Position numbers and translations under genes: made by a program. The notes beneath the pieces are model-generated. The model did not search any database, was not told where the DNA came from, and saw only the letters and a list, made by a program, of their open reading frames with translations. This document shows positions 42,742 through 55,675 of a DNA stretch of 64,000 bases, in pieces. Numbering within the stretch: position 1 is the first letter of the stretch; each line of letters begins with the position of its first letter. The stretch comes from Plasmopara viticola (Eukaryota; Oomycota; Peronosporomycetes; Peronosporales; Peronosporaceae): contig MBPM02000095.1 of assembly GCA_001695595.3 (NCBI GenBank), forward strand, positions 124,001 to 188,000, read 5' to 3'.

Positions 42742-45700
42742 TATTGAGAATATGGATTTTGATCACTTCGTGGCGACCAACATTCCGCTTTGCTCTCAAA
42801 TTTAAGCGATTAGTCCATAAATAGCAGGACTACGCTTAGCCAAACAACTACTTTGTGAAAGCCTATTTATCACGTATGCTCACAAACACACTATGCGTTG
42901 GAGCGCCGCTTCCGTGGATTGATAGCTTATATAAAGCTTAGTCTGCATTCAGCAATGCTCACGCGTCTACGGGATTTGACACCCTTCAATATTTACTCGG
43001 CTAGCTTCTAGAAACACGACTGCTTTTGACATGAGAGGGGGGGGCTGGAAATTCTTCTCCTCCCAGGTCTCTAATTTTAGACTGGTTTTCTTACATGAAC
43101 GATTTTCTGACTTTGTGAACGATGGCTGAAGTAAGCAGCTATATCAAATTTGTCACGGTCTTGAAAGAGCATACGCAATAAAGCTTCTTAAGACAATATC
43201 GAAGCACCCAAATTTCATGTAATTGTCCTCGGGTCTCAAAAGCCATAGATAAGCTCCACTACATCACCCATGCGGTCGACTGCTCTCGACTTTGCTAGTA
43301 AAGCGAGTACAGATGAACATGTAAGAACCAATCGTACTTATGTGCTTGCCATTAGGTCAAGAGCCGCCTCTGTGTGCTTTGAGTAGCCAACTGAACCAGG
43401 AGGTCCATACAAAGGATCGCGACTCACCGACACAGTAGGGATGCCTCATGCGAAGACGCTTACCAGTCAATACAGCTCCGCATTACATGAATTACATGCC
43501 AAGACGTACTATCCAGCCTTAATAAACTGAAAGCACACCGAGCAAGCAGTGGCCCAGCACCGTGCTACAAATGCAAGAGCAATCTCGATTTGCTCGCGCA
43601 GGATCTGGGGGTTTTGCTGAAGGAGGAGCAAGGCCTGAAAAGTGGAGAGAATTGTCTTGAGGAAACGTTGGAGTTTGCTCGAGGAAGTTGACACGAGTGA
43701 TGGTGGAAGGAGAAGCAACAGCGACAAAAACCTTCTTTACTAAGATATTTTTTAGGTGCGTGGCTAAAAGTGTATGTCTTGCTAGTTAATCTAGAATTGC
43801 AGTGCAGCAGAGCTGCCGTGGCTTTATGCATAAGAAAGTGTGAATTTAAGGTTTTTAATACTTTGAAACACTGTAAGTCGTAGGCCGCTATCCGCCTCAT
43901 TTCAAGGATTTGTAAAAGTCTTAGCACCAAAATAATATGATTATTATGATTACGTATGTGACCTGAAATTGTTTAAATTTATCGGATGACTCGAGCTACA
44001 CTATGGCTCAGGTCAGATGGAGCCACAATCTCTGACTCAATTTAGCAACTTGCTCGCAGAGCGATGCGACAGCGCAATTGAATTTTAAGATCAGGTCGAT
44101 AAAGACGCAGAAATATCGAAGATCGGACACATAGTGCATGCTTAGGCTAGGACAGTCGAGGTTGTTGGTCGTAAGGTTTGCCAGACCTAAAATGCGTCCG
44201 CTAGACGTTGGTCGCAAGCAATATCACGGCAAAGTGCACTCAGTGCGCCGCATAATGCTTTTCCTCTCCCTCTTATTAATGAAAAGGGCGTGTGCCACTC
44301 TGACATAGAATGCGGTTTTGCGCGACGCTGTTGCCGTGGTCGATCCGGAATCACTGGAACTACACCCTCATCACAGGTGCTTAAGTTCTTACTTCGAAAA
44401 GATTGCCATGACGTCTAAGACAGTTTGATTATTGTAACATAAGCCACCAAACCCCGCGATTAAATATCTAATATACTGCTAAAGAAGCGTGTAGAAGGCG
44501 TTCTCACGGAGGGGGGGTGATGTTGCGGACCATAGATCGCAGAACAACAATCTGCTGGCAGTCATCCACGATTCTGAAGCCTAAAAAATTGATCGAAGAC
44601 ACGACTTTGTTCGCAACATCGACTTCGCTCAAGCTGTTGCGAAGTGCAAGCAGAGGATACAGCTTTAAATAAATTTTTAACCAGCGCTAGAATACTTTTG
44701 GCTCATCAGACCTTACAAAGCGCTCAATTAGAGAGCGGACACGGAGTTAAGCCCGCGAGAATGTGGTTGCGGCTTACAATTTTTCGGGTATGCTGCCTAA
44801 ATTTAGTAAGTGGCATGTATAGTACCAAAAATAATCATTATGGACAATTACGCTCAGTGGTACGAGTCGCAGGCTAGGATTTTGTCGAGGAATGCAATTA
44901 CCCTCTTTCTTTTCTATTGCCGTGATTGGCAAGTATTAGTCGACTTCAAAGCTTGAATACGTCTCACAAGAAGAGAAGGTGGTTAACGTGGGTAACGCAA
45001 ACACGCTTCGAAACAATCAGATCGTCATCCGACGGCATGGCGTTTCTATATCAAAAATCGTGTTTGTTTTGATACTGTGAGTTTGGAATGTGTTTTGAGA
45101 ATGATGTCTTATGAAGAACTCGGCCATTTACCAGAATCGGACGACAAAATTTTGTGTTTGAAATGAGTTAGAGATTAAATCTGATAAGCAGCACAATTTA
45201 CGTCGGTAGACATGAAGCTCTTAAGAAAACGTTTGGCTTGCTAGTAGCGATTGCAGCTCGTCGAAACATCCATGCAGGCATTTTTTTAAACGAGTAAATG
45301 AAATATGTGCACACTTCAGGTATAGAGATTGTAGTAATAATTTCAAAGGTTGGATCTTGGCAATTAATGGTACCAAGTCCTCACTTGTTTCTACCCTTTA
45401 GTCATAATATGACTCTTAAATATCTTGGCTTTAGCTTTGTTTGTCTTTTACGAAGGAGGATAGCATATAAATAATTGCCTAAATATATCAAAGCTTTCTT
45501 CACAGTATGGACACGATTGGCAGCAATTAAAATAGCGTATAGTAGTATAATGACGCGTATCGGAATCGAATATATCTTAAGACTTTCCTCGAGGCTTTAG
45601 TAAATCAGTTGTGTATTTTTAGTGGTTAGACAATCTAAATCGAAATAGTCACGAATGAAAATAAAAAATATAGATATCATTTCATCGCTGCTTCCAACGT

Positions 45701-47169
45701 CAAAACAGGAGCGTATCAAGCAGCAGTACCGCCCTCAGTGTCGACAGAGACCGGCTGACGCAGACACAAATTTTCAGCGACGAGATTGTGGATTTTGTGT
45801 GAACATATGTGTGTCTAAAGTGAGGAAAGGGGTGAACTGTGCTGCAAGACGAGTTTGCAAATTTTGCTGCAAACGTTAAGACACGTGTAGGCTGTACAGG
45901 CCTTGTTAGGTGCAGTGTGTGACTTGCCTATAGCTGTAAAAATTATATATAGATTCACCAAAATTGAGACTAAATAGCAAAGGGTCAAAGCGTATGCACA
46001 AAATAAGTCTGACACCGCATAAAGTTTAAGCTTACCTCGACGGAAGTGTCTTAGATACAATTGCGCAACGAGGAATTTTTTGATGTGTCAGCAAGAAAGT
46101 GAGTAAGTGATTTTTTATTGAAAGAAAACATACTCGTGTGAGAACTGTAATTGAGAACCAGAAACGAAACGACATACGTGTTATTTAGCTGTCGTCGCGC
46201 TTCACAGCGCACTTGTTGTCATTCTTGGTCGTCAAATGGTAGCAAATCGGGTGATGAAGGACTACAGTCGCAATCGATGTGTGATTGTGTACATACCCTA
46301 GATACGTGTCGATTACCGGATTCGAAGACATGTCTTTCAAGCTTTTCCTAGTAAGAAGCACGAAGCAAATACAAATTTATGAGTCTTCCACCGTTTTGGC
46401 TACACAATGTTGCCACACTTAACATCGTACCCGAGTGGCCTTTTGTGGTTACATCGAAGTACTTATATCTCTTTTCCGCGCGCTTACCAATTTTCTTTTC
46501 TCGGATGCTTCTCTCTCTCAAGGTTTTAAACGAAAATCTTAAATATACGAGTCAGAACTTATTTCTTTGACAGAAAAGGTTTTTCTTAGTACCATAACAC
46601 CCTTAGGCTGACTTTAGTGGGGAATGTTTTCAGCTGCCGTCCTCATCCAGTGTCAAGATTACTTACGCCTTTATAGTTCAATATTTATTTCACCATTAGG
46701 AAGCACTTTCTCGTCCACGTTCCAGTCTAGCACTTCATCGTTTCAGTGTGCACAATCTAAAATGCTTGTTTCTCAAAGACACGCATTCTGGAGTACGAAC
46801 TCTAGAAGAATTCACATTGAGCGGACAACCTACTCTTTTTGCTTCACCTACTATTCCAACGCATGTTATCCTTTTTGATCGACTTTTGAAGTCCATTTCT
46901 TGTTTTCTTTTCACGTGTGCACCGTTCTGTTTTTCTGAGAGCCTCCTCTCACTCAGGGAGGCGCAAGACAAAGTAGAAGCCATTCCTTGTGTCAAGACTT
47001 GAACAGACCGATCGACTGTCTCACAGCTGCACCTGATAGCTTTATTGGGCTAAATGAAGAAACGTTCGGCTTAAGATGATGACTCCATACGATTCCGAAA
47101 CCAGCCAAATACATCGTACACGATATAACGACGTAATTGTGACCATTTTAAAGGCACAAACGTCGATTC
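42742..47169. other. Long gene-poor AT-rich stretch, nothing recognised
   Basis: Frames are short and scattered on both strands (longest about 121 codons at 43930-43565, minus strand). None shows a domain. Two G-runs occur near 43038 and 44512. The composition and stop density suggest old transposon decay. Confidence 0.45.
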
Positions 47170-48320
47170 CTGGAAATAATGCGCTACAAAAACAAAATGG
47201 ATGTATATTTAATGTATAGTGCACTCGGCTTATTCGACGAAAATTATCAGCGTTTTGCGTTAAATATTGACGCTTCGTCGATTGCGATCAGCGCTCTGAG
47301 GGCTTATGAAGTCATTACTTATGCCTTAAAAGTTTTTGAATGCACCTGCAACGTTCAATCGTCTGGTGACGCAAGTTTTCAGACCTCACCACGCAATGCT
47401 CATTCATGTTTTGATGATATTTTTGTCTTTAGTCATACAGAACATGAGAGAAAGAACAAAGAAGTGCACGCACATGGCAAGCTTTACGCTAATACAGGTA
47501 ACTGCGTTTCCGGCTCTAAAGTCGCTTTTTAAAGTATTTTGGTGGAATGCATATCCCTCGGACATCCGCTAAGGTCAAGGCAATTGCAATTCACCCAGAC
47601 TAATGAGCCGAATAGTCTTAAGAAATGGATCGGTTTTGCCAATCTTTTGTGCAATTGCGGTGAAAATTATGCAGAAGTGGATAGACCATTGTTCTATCTT
47701 CTCAAAAAGGACACAGAACAAAGATCAAGGACAAGAAGCTTTGAGAAAGTCATTGAAATCAAGTAATAAGCATCAATTCTGGCCTTTGTCGAATCCACTA
47801 CAACCGGTCAGCGTCGTCTGTGACGCGTTAGATGCTGTTTTGTTATGCTGTTTTGTTAGCATATTGTTGCAACGAGCATGAAGTGTGCCAACGGGTAAAT
47901 TATGCTGAAGGAATTGATAGACAACACTGATATGATAGAGTCTTTGATGACCGATTGTACAAAATAGTCGATATGGCGGCTGATTAATGGTATCGAAAGA
48001 GCTGCAGATAGACCGAGTCTTTGGAGAATATGGCCTTTAATGGCAACGGTAAAGGATTGAAATCCAGTCGTACGGGTTCTTTTCAAAAACAATTTTGGAA
48101 TGCATAACACCAAGCTGGACATGTTCACGACAAGCCATTGGTACACTGATGGGCAAACAAAGCGAGTGAGTCAATCGCATCGTAGAAGACGTATTGCGCA
48201 GTGTGTGTAAGGATTCGCCAAGGCGATGGACTTGCATGCTCCCTCATGTTGGGTTTTCATTGAGAAAAGCTATCAATGGCCTAAAAGAATACACACACTT
48301 TTACATGCTCGCTGACCCTC
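47170..48320 (+). mobile_element. Degraded Ty3/gypsy pol (RT, RNase H, integrase)
   Basis: On the plus strand, reverse transcriptase comes first: APATFNRLVTQVFRPHHA in one frame, then FDDIFVFSHTEHERKNKEVH and KLYANTGNCVSGS. The connection region follows at 47539-47766 (NYAEVDRPLFYLLKKDTE), then the RNase H start at about 47790 (PVSVVCDALDAVL), and integrase debris at 48080-48200 (WYTDGQTKRVSQS). The catalytic YxDD-type motif is seen as FDDI. Several frameshifts and internal losses make it non-functional. It is separate from the gypsy relic at 26.8 kb. Confidence 0.65.
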
Positions 48321-51300
48321 GTGCTCTTAAGCGTCATCACAATGTGGCTTTTGGCTGAATGGTGGAGAAAAAATTGACCGGCTTGCTGGAAAGTTTTGTC
48401 GGAAAATTGGGCCAAGTTGTTTTGCCCAAAAAGGAGGCCAAAGCCATTTGTTGAAACTCTGCTTATACTACTAATCAGCAATATACATACCGATCTCACA
48501 CTCTAATGAGATTCACTTAATGAGCTGGAACATTTAGCCCTAAAATTAGCACAATCTCCTGTATTAGAGGAGTACAGACGCATCACGGGTGATGTTTTAC
48601 CTTCAACCATTAAGACCCTCAATGTGTATTCAGAAGACTAACACGTTGAGTAAGAGCAGTGGCTGCTCCGTCCAGCTAACCACTTGACAAGTAACACATA
48701 AGTTTAAAAAAAAAGTAGAGATGCTTAGCTTTGATGTTCAGCAATTTGTTGATGCCGATAAGAGCTGTATAGTTGATAAGTCACGGTAATTGTCTCTACA
48801 CCTTACAATTCTCTAAGACCTTAATCTCGGTCTCGACACCGAAAAGAAGAGAATTATAATTTTATTTTGAAAAACTTGCTCAACGAAGGTTTAAGACCAA
48901 GCATCTTGCTACGCGTACTTTAAATCATCTTGATCAATACGAGTATTATTGATATAATAATTTACTGTGAAGAAATCGTCACTCAGCTAAGAGACTACGC
49001 CTGCATAATATAGAAAAAAGTGTATTAAAGTCTACCCATATACACAAGCTCACAGTTCTGTCTATCAACAAGTTCCAACTGTTGTTAACAAAATTGTTCA
49101 GCGGAAAAATCACAAGCTATACGTCCAGTATACTTGTATTATGCTCGTCGCTATAATGTAAATTATTTGTTGCTAGAAGGTGTAAATTATCGCACTTATA
49201 TTACAAAATAAATGTCTTTTATAAGCTTAACATATTAGAATATGTGCACATCTTCAATATTGCTTAAAACAGTGTTAAACAATGTTTGATTAGATTTTTA
49301 CCATCGCCTTAAAAAGACTGATTTCAAGTAGCTCTTTACATTTCTTTACGCGTAGGTCGTGTCTTCATCTGGCTTGAACTCGCATGCATGATGCAAAGAC
49401 TTACTATACTGTCCACCGAAGGAAAACACGAATGAATGTGGTTAGAAAAAAAGACAAAGCGTGATTTCTTTAACGTACTATCAATTGAATATTATATGAT
49501 GTTATATACTGACACTGTTCACGCATGCGAAAACAAGAAGAAGATTACATTATCGGGATAGATCACTAAAAATGGTACATGCAATGAGATGCCATTCGAA
49601 AGTGGAGTTTATTGATATCGAAAACATGAATGTACATGTTTGTATATTAAGCCTTGAGAGCGACATTAACAATAGAAAAATTGTGCTAGTGTTGTGTGCA
49701 CAACGTAAAGTTTATTACTTGTTTGTTAAATGCATTCAGGACTTTTTTGTCGATGACATCAGAAGATTTCTATCTCGATATATACACCTGACACAAATAC
49801 ATTTACGATTTGTCATTCGGGCTTTCAAACCTTCCATCCCTAATACATGCACAAAAAAGTGATTCAGCTCATTTATTTTTTGAAAATTGATGATATATAT
49901 TATAAAACAAACGACTAAATCCTTGCACAGAGAAGGTGTGCGAAAAAACTCTAGCAAACAACTGCTTTAAAATCCCCGATCTCAAAGAATCGAAGTGCGC
50001 AACAGACAGCAGTGTAATTATCATTACATATGGTAAAGTAAGATTGTGTGTTCGACTAAGTTTACTTCCTCAAATTACGCGAAAACTACACATCTTATAA
50101 TGGATCACCATATTGATCGGAATAAACTTTGGAAGACTTCGTGTCGTTGACCTAAAACTATCAATGTTTACAGGCTCCTTTGAGAGGAAAGATAGCTGTA
50201 CAATAAAAAGCTTAGCATTATGCAACGGCCCGCTACATCTTCTCACTAAGTCTTGTTTTTCATTCAATCGAAATAGAATTTGTACATTTCTACTATTTTT
50301 TACCTTTATACGAAAGGTCAGACTAGTCATAATGATGATCAGACACGCAGCAAAGAGAACTACAGGCTGGTCAAGTCATCCAACAATAGCCAAGCCAATT
50401 TCCAAGAGAGTTGATTCGTGCCTATGCACCAAAATCGGTACACCAGCGCCTGTAGCATACGCTGCGCCTTCATCGAGGGCAGTGAGCCAGAAATAACTCA
50501 TCTAGTTTGAAGAATTCACAATCTCACGACAGCGGTTCATCACTGTAGGGTAGGCAAAAAAGAGTTAGACGTGTCACCTGACTCAAAAAGGGTTTCATCC
50601 GAGTGTATGTTGAGTTCTGGGGACCTCTTTAATGAAGTCTTCGATTTGTCGTCTGGAAGACGAAGAGGTGGAGTCACAGACGACAATCTAAGTTATATTT
50701 AACGTGTGGATTCGTATACCAAGGTCACCAGCTTTAAAAGTGAAAGGCTTTGCGACTCGCCCACCGCTGACTTTCAAAACAAGTCGGCGTCTTGCGAGAG
50801 GATCTGTACGGCCGCTTCGACGAGAGACAAGACGATCTCTTTAGATCAGTAAGACACCATAGTAACGAGCAGGACACCCATCTACCTTGTAGAACGCGAG
50901 GGCTCTCCGGTTATTCTCCTCACGTGACGTGTACGAAAGGGCATTGGATTAGAAGAACCATTGTTAGATTGCGACCTTGCAATGGCCATGCACGTGCAGC
51001 TAGTGCCGCACCAAACACAATTAAAGATTCGTCTCGATATTGTATAGAGGCAACAAACAAGATTCATTTGCAAAGTAATCTTGGAACTACCAGCCTATTT
51101 TACACTACGGATTATCTGGATAAAATTTTAAATTGGGTAAAGCTCTATGAGATACTCAATCACATTATACGAATAATTGACGCATATGATCTTAAAATCA
51201 ATTTGCAGGCTTGGAGGATCGGCGACAACTCATTTTTGAGACGCCAAAAAAATGCTTAGCCAGGCGCTAGAAGCGTAAGTTTCAACCGTGGTTAGAAGGT

Positions 51301-52189
51301 CACTCCAGTCATAAAGCGAAAAATTTGCGCCTTACTTGCGAAGCGCTTGCCGCTTTTTACTTCAATTCGTAACGGCCAACCGACAGTCCTTTCGGGCCAA
51401 CATAATTTGTTCCACGAACTCCAAAAAGCGGGTAAATTGCACCACCAATTAAGAAGTTCTTGGCACCTATTGAGTAGTTTGTGCTTTGCTTAGCGCTCCA
51501 CACAAAAGTGCTACAAAACTTGACACCGTAAGAGTCCGCTACCGTTTGCCCTTGCTCAATCTTTATGAAGAGCAGTCGCTTCAATACGTTTGAACGAACG
51601 TGCTTATCATTCTTTCAGAATTGGTACTGGGGGTCAGGTTGCGGCATTTTAAAAAATGACTACTAACCTTTGTGGCCTTTGAGGAGGAGTGAGCTCTTTT
51701 CTGTTGTGATGCATCAGCTTTACAGCCAAATTAATCACCGCGCGTATCAGCTAAAGGTGTCCACACTGCATCAAAAAGTTCTTCTTCCCAATGTGAGATC
51801 CAGATTCGGCCGGCTGCTTAAGGCGCAGTAATATTAACCCCTCAGTCTGATACACACTACGACGGCGACTTGGGGCACTATCAGTCACCGCATCACCAAT
51901 CGTACCCGTCTTACTTCAAAATCTGAGTGCTGAAACAGTGCTACTCAGCTGTTGCAGGAGCGCCTCAGGTCTTATATGTGTTCGGACCTAAGCCTTGTAA
52001 AAAACATATGAAATGTTGTGTGTGTCAAATTATCTTGGCAACGACAATTGTGTACGCTAACCCACGCCATTTCTTCACCGTGAACGGTCCGGTGAAACGG
52101 ATTTATATTTTGTTTGTACTCATTCTTTTTAATGGTATCCACCAAAGCTTAAATAAAGAGACATTTAAATTTTTCCTGCTATGTATCTC
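48321..52189. other. Gene-poor stretch, nothing recognised
   Basis: From 48.7 to 50.1 kb the DNA is strongly AT-rich. A plus-strand frame of 155 codons at 50792-51259 and a minus-strand stretch at 50500-50330 (LLEIGLAIVG, LDQPVVLFAACLIIIM) look mildly protein-like but match no family I know. They could be fragments of genes or elements. Confidence 0.4.
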
Positions 52190-52840
52190 AAAAAGAGCAG
52201 ACACATCTTGTCCCTATGCCAACATTGTGAAAAGTCAGGAATTCGTTATAGTAAATACTCAGTAGATATAGTCCTAGCCTCTCCCTTTCTATCTTGGTAA
52301 CAGCTGTTCTTTTTAGCGTTAGCGAAGTTCTAGGATGTCTTAGTATATTTGATCGTTGAGCCCATTGATACACGGGCCAATTAACAAATGTGGCGACTCG
52401 GCGCACATACTGCGCAGTATGTCTTCAAGTACACGATTGACTTATTTCGCTTGATCATTTGTCTAAAATGATCTGCTGTGACGACAGCAAATAAGATCCC
52501 TACTTCTAGAAAATAATTCTTTAAAACGCATTCGTACACCGCAAACTAATTTGACATCATCTCATCCGGAGGCCATGATATGCAAAGCCGCTTCCATACA
52601 TTTCTGTTTGTTCCCGAGCTACAGAGGCTGTAGTAGATGGCAAACACATCATCTTGCTCAAGAGGCACACAATAGCTACTATGCCCGTGCTGCCAGGAGC
52701 TTCTGGCAAGCAAAAGATAGAATCGGTACTTACGAACTTTGATATGTACACGGATAAGAAAAAAATTCTATTACGAGAACCAAGAGACTGTTGAAAGAGC
52801 CTTTGATCCACCACCGTATTGGGCATTAGAAATGGCAACT
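52190..52840 (-). mobile_element. Ty3/gypsy integrase relic
   Basis: Minus-strand frames hold integrase core phrases: STDSIFCLPEAPGSTGIV, VCLLSKMMCLPSTTASVARE, QTEMYGSGFAYHGL (52760-52560). Further down in shifted frames come VNRVLEDILRSMCAESP and PVYQWAQRS near 52440-52340, then LTLKR. The order matches the middle and end of a gypsy integrase. The second acidic residue region is lost and stops interrupt the reading. Confidence 0.55.
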
Positions 52841-53977
52841 CCAGTCCACTGATAGGTCTAGAAATGGAGGAGGTGTGTGAAGCACGAGTTTGGCTCTACA
52901 TCTTTTATATGACCAACCGCTTGTTCTTGTTAAGCGTCGATATGCTACGGAGACAAAATTGTTTTTCTATGCAGATGTGACCCCTAATTAGATCATTGTG
53001 TGTGTTCTGGCGTATACCGCATTCCGGGTCTTCGTTGATTGAACATTGAGTTGAAGTTAATCCGTCTGATGCCCCCATGGCAAGGCAGACCGTCTGATGA
53101 TGCAGCTTCGATCACTGTCGATGAGCTAGCCTTTCGATCTAGTATCTTGGCTACATTGAAAGATATACTTAAGGATCTAGCTAAGCATTCGTCTTGTATG
53201 TCTGACAAATTTGTTTGTTAGTAGAGCTACTTACCCTGCTGACATATGCGCGTAACCAACTTATTCGACTTTTCAAGTTCTGTAAGCCGCAAAATTAGAT
53301 TTCGCATGGAATGACAACCATCTTGCGAATCTTAGAGCGTTGTTATTGCCGCCCTTAAGGTTTTGCGTTCTCGTCGAATCACAGTAATGCGTTTTTTTAG
53401 CAAGGCTAACATCGTTTATCTCTACAACGTGACCTCATTACCAGTCTACGTGCAACAGCCTAGAAGGTTTAGACAAAACAACTGATCAATACACTAACCT
53501 CGGTGTTTCTGAATTCTTTTAAGAACATTTCGCGGTCCCTGTTGGGCAAATATACTCTTATTGCTATTGAACATTGCATTTTTTTACTAATATCCATTAA
53601 CGATTGGTCACACGCACTGCTTTCTTTCAAATCCTCAGTCATACTTATGTATTGATGCTCGACATTGCATGACTTATGTCCCACAATACGGTAAGACCAT
53701 CTACTAGTCATGCACACACCAAGTTTAAAAAGTTCTGTTGATATTACGCACGATACATAGCTAGTGTGTTCATAGATAATTCATAAGAAAGTTTAGACCA
53801 CAGTTGGAAAGTCTTATAGCTTGGCTATAAGACTAATAATTAAAGGCAGGCAGATAGCGATCTACCTCTCGTACTCGCTATAACTACAAAGCATTGGTTA
53901 GTAAGCAAGTGGTTACTGCAACTCTGGTGCACTAGGTACTCTTCGGTACTCGGCTGTACCGGTTTAATACTGATATT
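52841..53977. other. No gene recognised
   Basis: Short frames only. A plus-strand run at 53039-53221 (ELAFRSSILATLKDILKDLA) is protein-like but only 60 codons long and isolated. The last bases are the leader of the gene at 53978. Confidence 0.4.
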
Positions 53978-54367
53978 ATGATAACAAAGGCAATAGCCGC
54001 ATCTATAATGCTCGGCAAGGCGGTACTGCGTAGACAAAGTAGCTGCAAAATGCCACGAAAGGCAGCTCCAGCTGCAAATCCACAAGTTAAACAACACGAT
54101 GAGATGCCTTTCGTGATGCGCTTGCTGACAGTAGGTGTGGTCTCATACCTGGCGCACATTGTCTGGACCAACAAAAAGATGCTGACCGCTGGATGGTATA
54201 CAGAGGAGCAGACTAAAGTTGAGCATGTCATGGTGACAGCTTTTGAATATCTTAGCACCTTGGGGCTCATTTTTGCAGTTGGTACTTTGACGGGCGTAAT
54301 CTTTGGCAAGTTGGCTGAATGGTTAAAGGGCACGGTACCTTTAAAGGATTCGCAAGCGACGCTATGA
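53978..54367 (+). CDS. Small hypothetical membrane protein, two predicted helices
   Basis: The 129-codon frame encodes a protein with a basic N-terminus (KAVLRRQSSCKMPRKAA) and two hydrophobic segments: about residues 44-64 (PFVMRLLTVGVVSYLAHIVW) and about 90-110 (STLGLIFAVGTLTGVIFG). The loop between them contains KKMLTAGWYTEEQTKVEHVM. The basic, acid-free N-terminus could be a mitochondrial presequence. I do not recognise the family. The frame's balanced composition in an AT-rich setting, and its position in the gene island next to the Borealin-like gene, support it as real. An internal ATG at 54050 is an alternative start. Confidence 0.6.
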   Translation: MITKAIAASIMLGKAVLRRQSSCKMPRKAAPAANPQVKQHDEMPFVMRLLTVGVVSYLAHIVWTNKKMLTAGWYTEEQTKVEHVMVTAFEYLSTLGLIFAVGTLTGVIFGKLAEWLKGTVPLKDSQATL

Positions 54368-54581
54368 CGCTGTTTGTTTGTTGTTTTCACAACAGGGTAT
54401 CTCTCGTCAGGTTTTGTGAACATCACGATTAGCCTAAAGCTGAGCTTTTCTGCTGAGACCGAAAAGAATCGCTAGATAATTTTGAGCATGTTGTGCCTTT
54501 ATTCGCCCCATGTTAAAATCAAGTCTAAACTTATCCACAGTCTAAGTAACATTTTCCCTTTTTTAAAAAATCGAATTTGAA

Positions 54582-55675
54582 ATGGCTCCATCCGCTCGTC
54601 GACGCGCCGGGCGTACGCTGCGTCGCCCTCGCCGCCGTAGCACCGTCAACGACTGCGCCAATACGTGTTCCACCAGTGGTTGTGGTCCTTTGCAAGCCAT
54701 CCGTGAAAATACTGTCGTGGATCTTACAGTTGAAGGCGCGCTGGATGAAATCGCCAGTTCCTTTCGAGTGGGCCTCCCAATGACAACGCTTACGAGTCGG
54801 TCGCCGAAGAAACAAAGCAAAACGACGACTCGGAAGAAGAGGCAGCGTGTTTCTACAGTTTTTTGTTCAGAAAAGAAGCGCAAGGAGGAGTTGGAGACTT
54901 TGCTAAATGAGTTGGAGACGCAAGGTGCAGATCAATTTCGGTAATTGCTACGTTTCACAAGTCTGACTTTCTTTGTTGTAATGGCTGAACAGTGCAGGAA
55001 AAGTGTGATGAAATCGTGGCCAACGCTGAGCGACGTGCGCAGGAGCTCGAGATGGAGCTAAAGGTGCAGCTGCTCTTTCTTCCAGAAGCCGTGCGTCAGA
55101 TGTCTTGGAAAACATTCGTGGAAGATTTTGGTGGAGACTTGCAGAACGTCATCTATAGCTTGTCTCAATCTCAAACATCTACGCAAACGTCACCGCTTCC
55201 TCTACGTACGCAGTCATTCGTGACTCAGCACGACATTGTGGCTACTACTTTTGATGATCATCGAGATACCGAGCATAAAGATGGACCTCAGTCCATGAAT
55301 AGTGACCACGATACGTGGAAACATCGTATGTCAGCATTTTCAACGCCTAAGGATCGACATCGAGCAGGCGTAATCCCGACGACAGTTTTGCGTACAGCTC
55401 GTAAAGGAGAAACCACTTACTCAGCTCGAGGTTCTCCTATAGTTCCCGTCATTGTAGCTAAGGCTAAGGCACCAACGGGTTCCTTAGTAACCACTTTTGA
55501 AAAGGGACTAGAACCGACGTCATGCTGCATTCAGCTCGATAGTGAGCGTGTTCTTGACTTGTCTCGGCCAGAAATGCTTTCAGCAAAGTCACGTGGAGAA
55601 GCGACATCAAAGTTAAAGGCACTCCAGGCCAAGGTGGCACAGCTACTACTCCATATTAATTCATGCTCTGATTAA
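54582..55675 (+). CDS. Borealin-like chromosomal passenger complex subunit
   Basis: Two exons, 54582-54924 and 54993-55675, joined across a 68-nt intron (donor GTGCAG) that keeps phase, give 341 residues. Borealin links survivin and INCENP and helps bring Aurora B to centromeres. Visible landmarks: a basic start (APSARRRAGRTLRRPRRR), a coiled coil spanning the splice site (KRKEELETLLNELETQ, then EKCDEIVANAERRAQELEME) and the diagnostic LPEAVRQMSWKTFVEDFGG, which matches the LPK-ALREM-W segment of animal Borealin. A GSPIVPV phrase and a C-terminal dimerisation-like segment (KLKALQAKVAQLLLHINS) follow in the expected order after a disordered middle. Identification rests on these motifs, not overall similarity. 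The stop codon overlaps that of the convergent gene. Confidence 0.62.
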
